DNA of 13,901 nt. Origin: Oscillospiraceae bacterium (lineage in GTDB: Bacteria > Bacillota > Clostridia > Oscillospirales > Ruminococcaceae). Under the pieces are notes generated by a model. It was given only the letters and a program-made list of their open reading frames with translations, was not told where the DNA came from and did not search any database. Of the stretch, positions 12,515-13,901 are shown piece after piece (position 1 is the stretch's first letter; each line of letters starts with the position of its first letter). The DNA is taken from the NCBI GenBank assembly GCA_029068025.1, contig JAIEDJ010000091.1:1-13901 (forward strand). Reading direction: 5' to 3'. A program made the translations under genes and the position numbers.

Positions 12515-13847
12515 AAATGTCGACCTCCATGCTGTTAAGCTGACAGCCCGTTAAAGATATTCCGAGCGTTTGAAGCTTTATGGATTCACTGTCGGGATAA
12601 AATCTTGTGCTCAGAACTTTTCTGCCGCCGTCAAGATAGATCTCAAGCGATGACATATCGGCGATAATACGGATATCCCCGCATTTTTTCAGCACACAGC
12701 TGCGTATTTTTCTGCCGCCGCCGACGCTCTCATCTTTGAATTCAAGCCGGAATATTTTCCCGTCACAGGTGAGAGAAACGGCGTTGTCAAGCGTTATCTC
12801 AAAGCTGCCGTTTGCTTTCCCCAAAAGCTCACAGCACAGCGGAACGCGCCTGCTTTCCCCGTCAGGAACGGAGAATTCCTCACCGCGCAGCCGCTCCAGC
12901 TCACGGATCGGGTTTTGCAGCACGGTACCGTCCTTTGAAACGGTGATCTCCCTCGGCAGCGTCAGGCAGTGCTGCCAACCGAGCGGCACTGTCGGGTTAG
13001 TATATGGGATATCCCCGATCCCCATCCAGCCGATCAGAATCCTCCGCCCGTCGGGCGCGGAAAACGTCTGCGGCGCGTAAAAATCAAAGCCGTGATCCCA
13101 TTCTTCAAAGCCGTTGAGATCATCTCCGTTCACATGGAAATATCCCGAGCTGTAGACGTTCTGATTCGCCGCCTCGGTATGCGGCAGACCCTGCGGCGAA
13201 ACGCTCAGCAGCCTGTGTCCGTCAACCTCGAACATATCCGGGCACTCCCACATATATCCGAAATCCGGCACGGCCAATTTCTTTTCAAACCGCCATTTAT
13301 CAAGCTCGTCCGAGCCGTAGATCAGAACACAGCCCTCGTCACCGAGCGTTCTTGCGCCGAGTATCATATAATACCTGCCGTTTTCCTTCCATACCTTCGG
13401 GTCGCGGACGTGGCAGGAGCAATATTCGGGATAATCGGAGTTACGGAGCAGAACGCGCTTTTCGGAAAAGCTCCGCCCGTCCTCAGAAGATACGCGTATA
13501 ACGTTCGCGCCGCGTCCGTTCGTGATATAGTCATGATCTCCGCTTTCCTTGACGTTGCCCGTGTAGAACAGCTTCATCACGCCGTCCGCAACTATCGCGC
13601 TGCCCGAATACACGCCGTCCCTGTCCTCGGGGATATCGGGGAACAATGCCGTTCCGACGAATTCCCATTTTAAAAAATCCGCGCTTTCATAATGTCCCCA
13701 GCACTTTTTTCCGCTGCCGTCCGCGCCGTTCGGAGCATACTGAAAAAACACATGATATCTGCCATTGAACCAACATAGCCCGTTAGGGTCGTTGAGCCAG
13801 CCGTGCGGCGGCTCAAGATGCAGCCGCTGCCGCCATTTTTTTGTCAT
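12504..13847 (-). CDS. scrB: Sucrose-6-phosphate hydrolase / beta-fructofuranosidase (GH32)
   Basis: It cleaves sucrose-6-phosphate, made by PTS uptake, into glucose-6-phosphate and fructose. The 447 residues have no signal peptide, which points to an intracellular enzyme. The start MTKKWRQRLHLEPPHGWLND follows GAGGT. All three GH32 acidic motifs are present: WLNDPNG with nucleophile Asp20, HVRDPK with transition-state stabiliser Asp149, and WECPDMF with acid/base Glu201. A five-bladed propeller (1 to ~300) is followed by a C-terminal beta-sandwich ending ... GCQLNSMEVDIYEE. Together with scrK, ptsH and ptsI it makes a sucrose-use block. The sucrose Enzyme II and any regulator would lie outside the window. 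Confidence 0.95.
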   Translation of the reverse strand: MTKKWRQRLHLEPPHGWLNDPNGLCWFNGRYHVFFQYAPNGADGSGKKCWGHYESADFLKWEFVGTALFPDIPEDRDGVYSGSAIVADGVMKLFYTGNVKESGDHDYITNGRGANVIRVSSEDGRSFSEKRVLLRNSDYPEYCSCHVRDPKVWKENGRYYMILGARTLGDEGCVLIYGSDELDKWRFEKKLAVPDFGYMWECPDMFEVDGHRLLSVSPQGLPHTEAANQNVYSSGYFHVNGDDLNGFEEWDHGFDFYAPQTFSAPDGRRILIGWMGIGDIPYTNPTVPLGWQHCLTLPREITVSKDGTVLQNPIRELERLRGEEFSVPDGESRRVPLCCELLGKANGSFEITLDNAVSLTCDGKIFRLEFKDESVGGGRKIRSCVLKKCGDIRIIADMSSLEIYLDGGRKVLSTRFYPDSESIKLQTLGISLTGCQLNSMEVDIYEE

Positions 13848-13901
13848 TTCGGCAACCTCTTTCCACTGTCAGAAGCTCGTCAAGGCGCTTTACCCCTGAG
13901 C
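13813..13901 (-). CDS. Possible C-terminal end of an upstream gene (edge fragment)
   Basis: On the minus strand only one frame is open from the window edge, reading SGVKRLDELLTVERGCRNDK and then KMAAAAAS before a stop at 13813, overlapping the start of scrB by 35 bases. The other two frames stop at once. The KRLDELL end would suit a regulator or transporter subunit, but the fragment is too short to identify. It could equally be untranslated leader of scrB. Confidence 0.25.
   Translation of the reverse strand, partial: SGVKRLDELLTVERGCRNDKKMAAAAAS

Noticed and set aside
11885..12538. 217-residue plus-strand frame opposite scrK
   Set aside because: Antisense shadow of the PfkB-family kinase gene.
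12969..13673. 234-residue plus-strand frame opposite scrB
   Set aside because: Antisense shadow of the GH32 gene with all catalytic motifs in place.

Overview
The window looks like the chromosome of a spore-forming, low-to-mid GC Firmicute of the Clostridia (Ruminococcus/Oscillospiraceae-like). The evidence is both subunits of dipicolinate synthase, strong AGGAGG-type ribosome binding sites, consensus TTGACA-17-TATAAT promoters, a CCA-encoding tRNA-Leu(UAA), and a sucrose/PTS gene set. No phage, plasmid, CRISPR or integrase genes are visible. The species assignment is inference.

Region 1 (1-4140, all on the minus strand, read right to left) is a candidate envelope-stress operon. An ECF sigma factor overlaps a membrane-anchored anti-sigma-like protein by 11 bases. 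A lipoprotein gene and two ABC-2-like permease genes follow, the last cut by the window edge. The layout recalls sigma-factor-led ABC operons such as B. subtilis sigY. The lipoprotein gene and the first permease gene each appear frameshifted by loss of one base in a homopolymer run. Directly upstream of the sigma gene, and separated from it by an intrinsic terminator, lies a decayed tandem copy of the first ~100 codons of the same sigma gene (3829-4137). No open reading frame shows it.

Region 2 (4140-5400) holds a terminator, an unrecognised 173-residue soluble protein, a ~220 bp cluster of very strong palindromes, and a tRNA-Leu(UAA) gene with a perfect consensus promoter.

Region 3 (5400-7080, plus strand) is the dpaA-dpaB operon. 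It makes dipicolinic acid in the mother cell, has a candidate SigK/SigE-type promoter, and ends in a strong terminator. A convergent secreted protein (7085-8767) carries two YTG-type Ig-like modules, two Fn3-like modules and a transglutaminase-like domain. It has its own perfect promoter and a ~140-base leader.

Region 4 (8984-13901, minus strand) is a carbohydrate block in the order scrB (sucrose-6-phosphate hydrolase), scrK (fructokinase), ptsH (HPr), ptsI (Enzyme I), then a terminator. scrB and scrK overlap by 11 bases. Two repeat elements, a nested palindrome and a 230 bp MITE-like element with perfect 23 bp terminal inverted repeats, lie between scrK and ptsH. A third, a ~160 bp hairpin element, starts at the ptsI stop codon. 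The HPr has Lys at the position of the regulatory Ser46. The sucrose-specific Enzyme II is not in the window.

The main points of interest are the repeat elements, the decayed sigma duplicate, the two homopolymer frameshifts in one operon, and the HPr without Ser46. I do not see a clearly new defence or mobile system.
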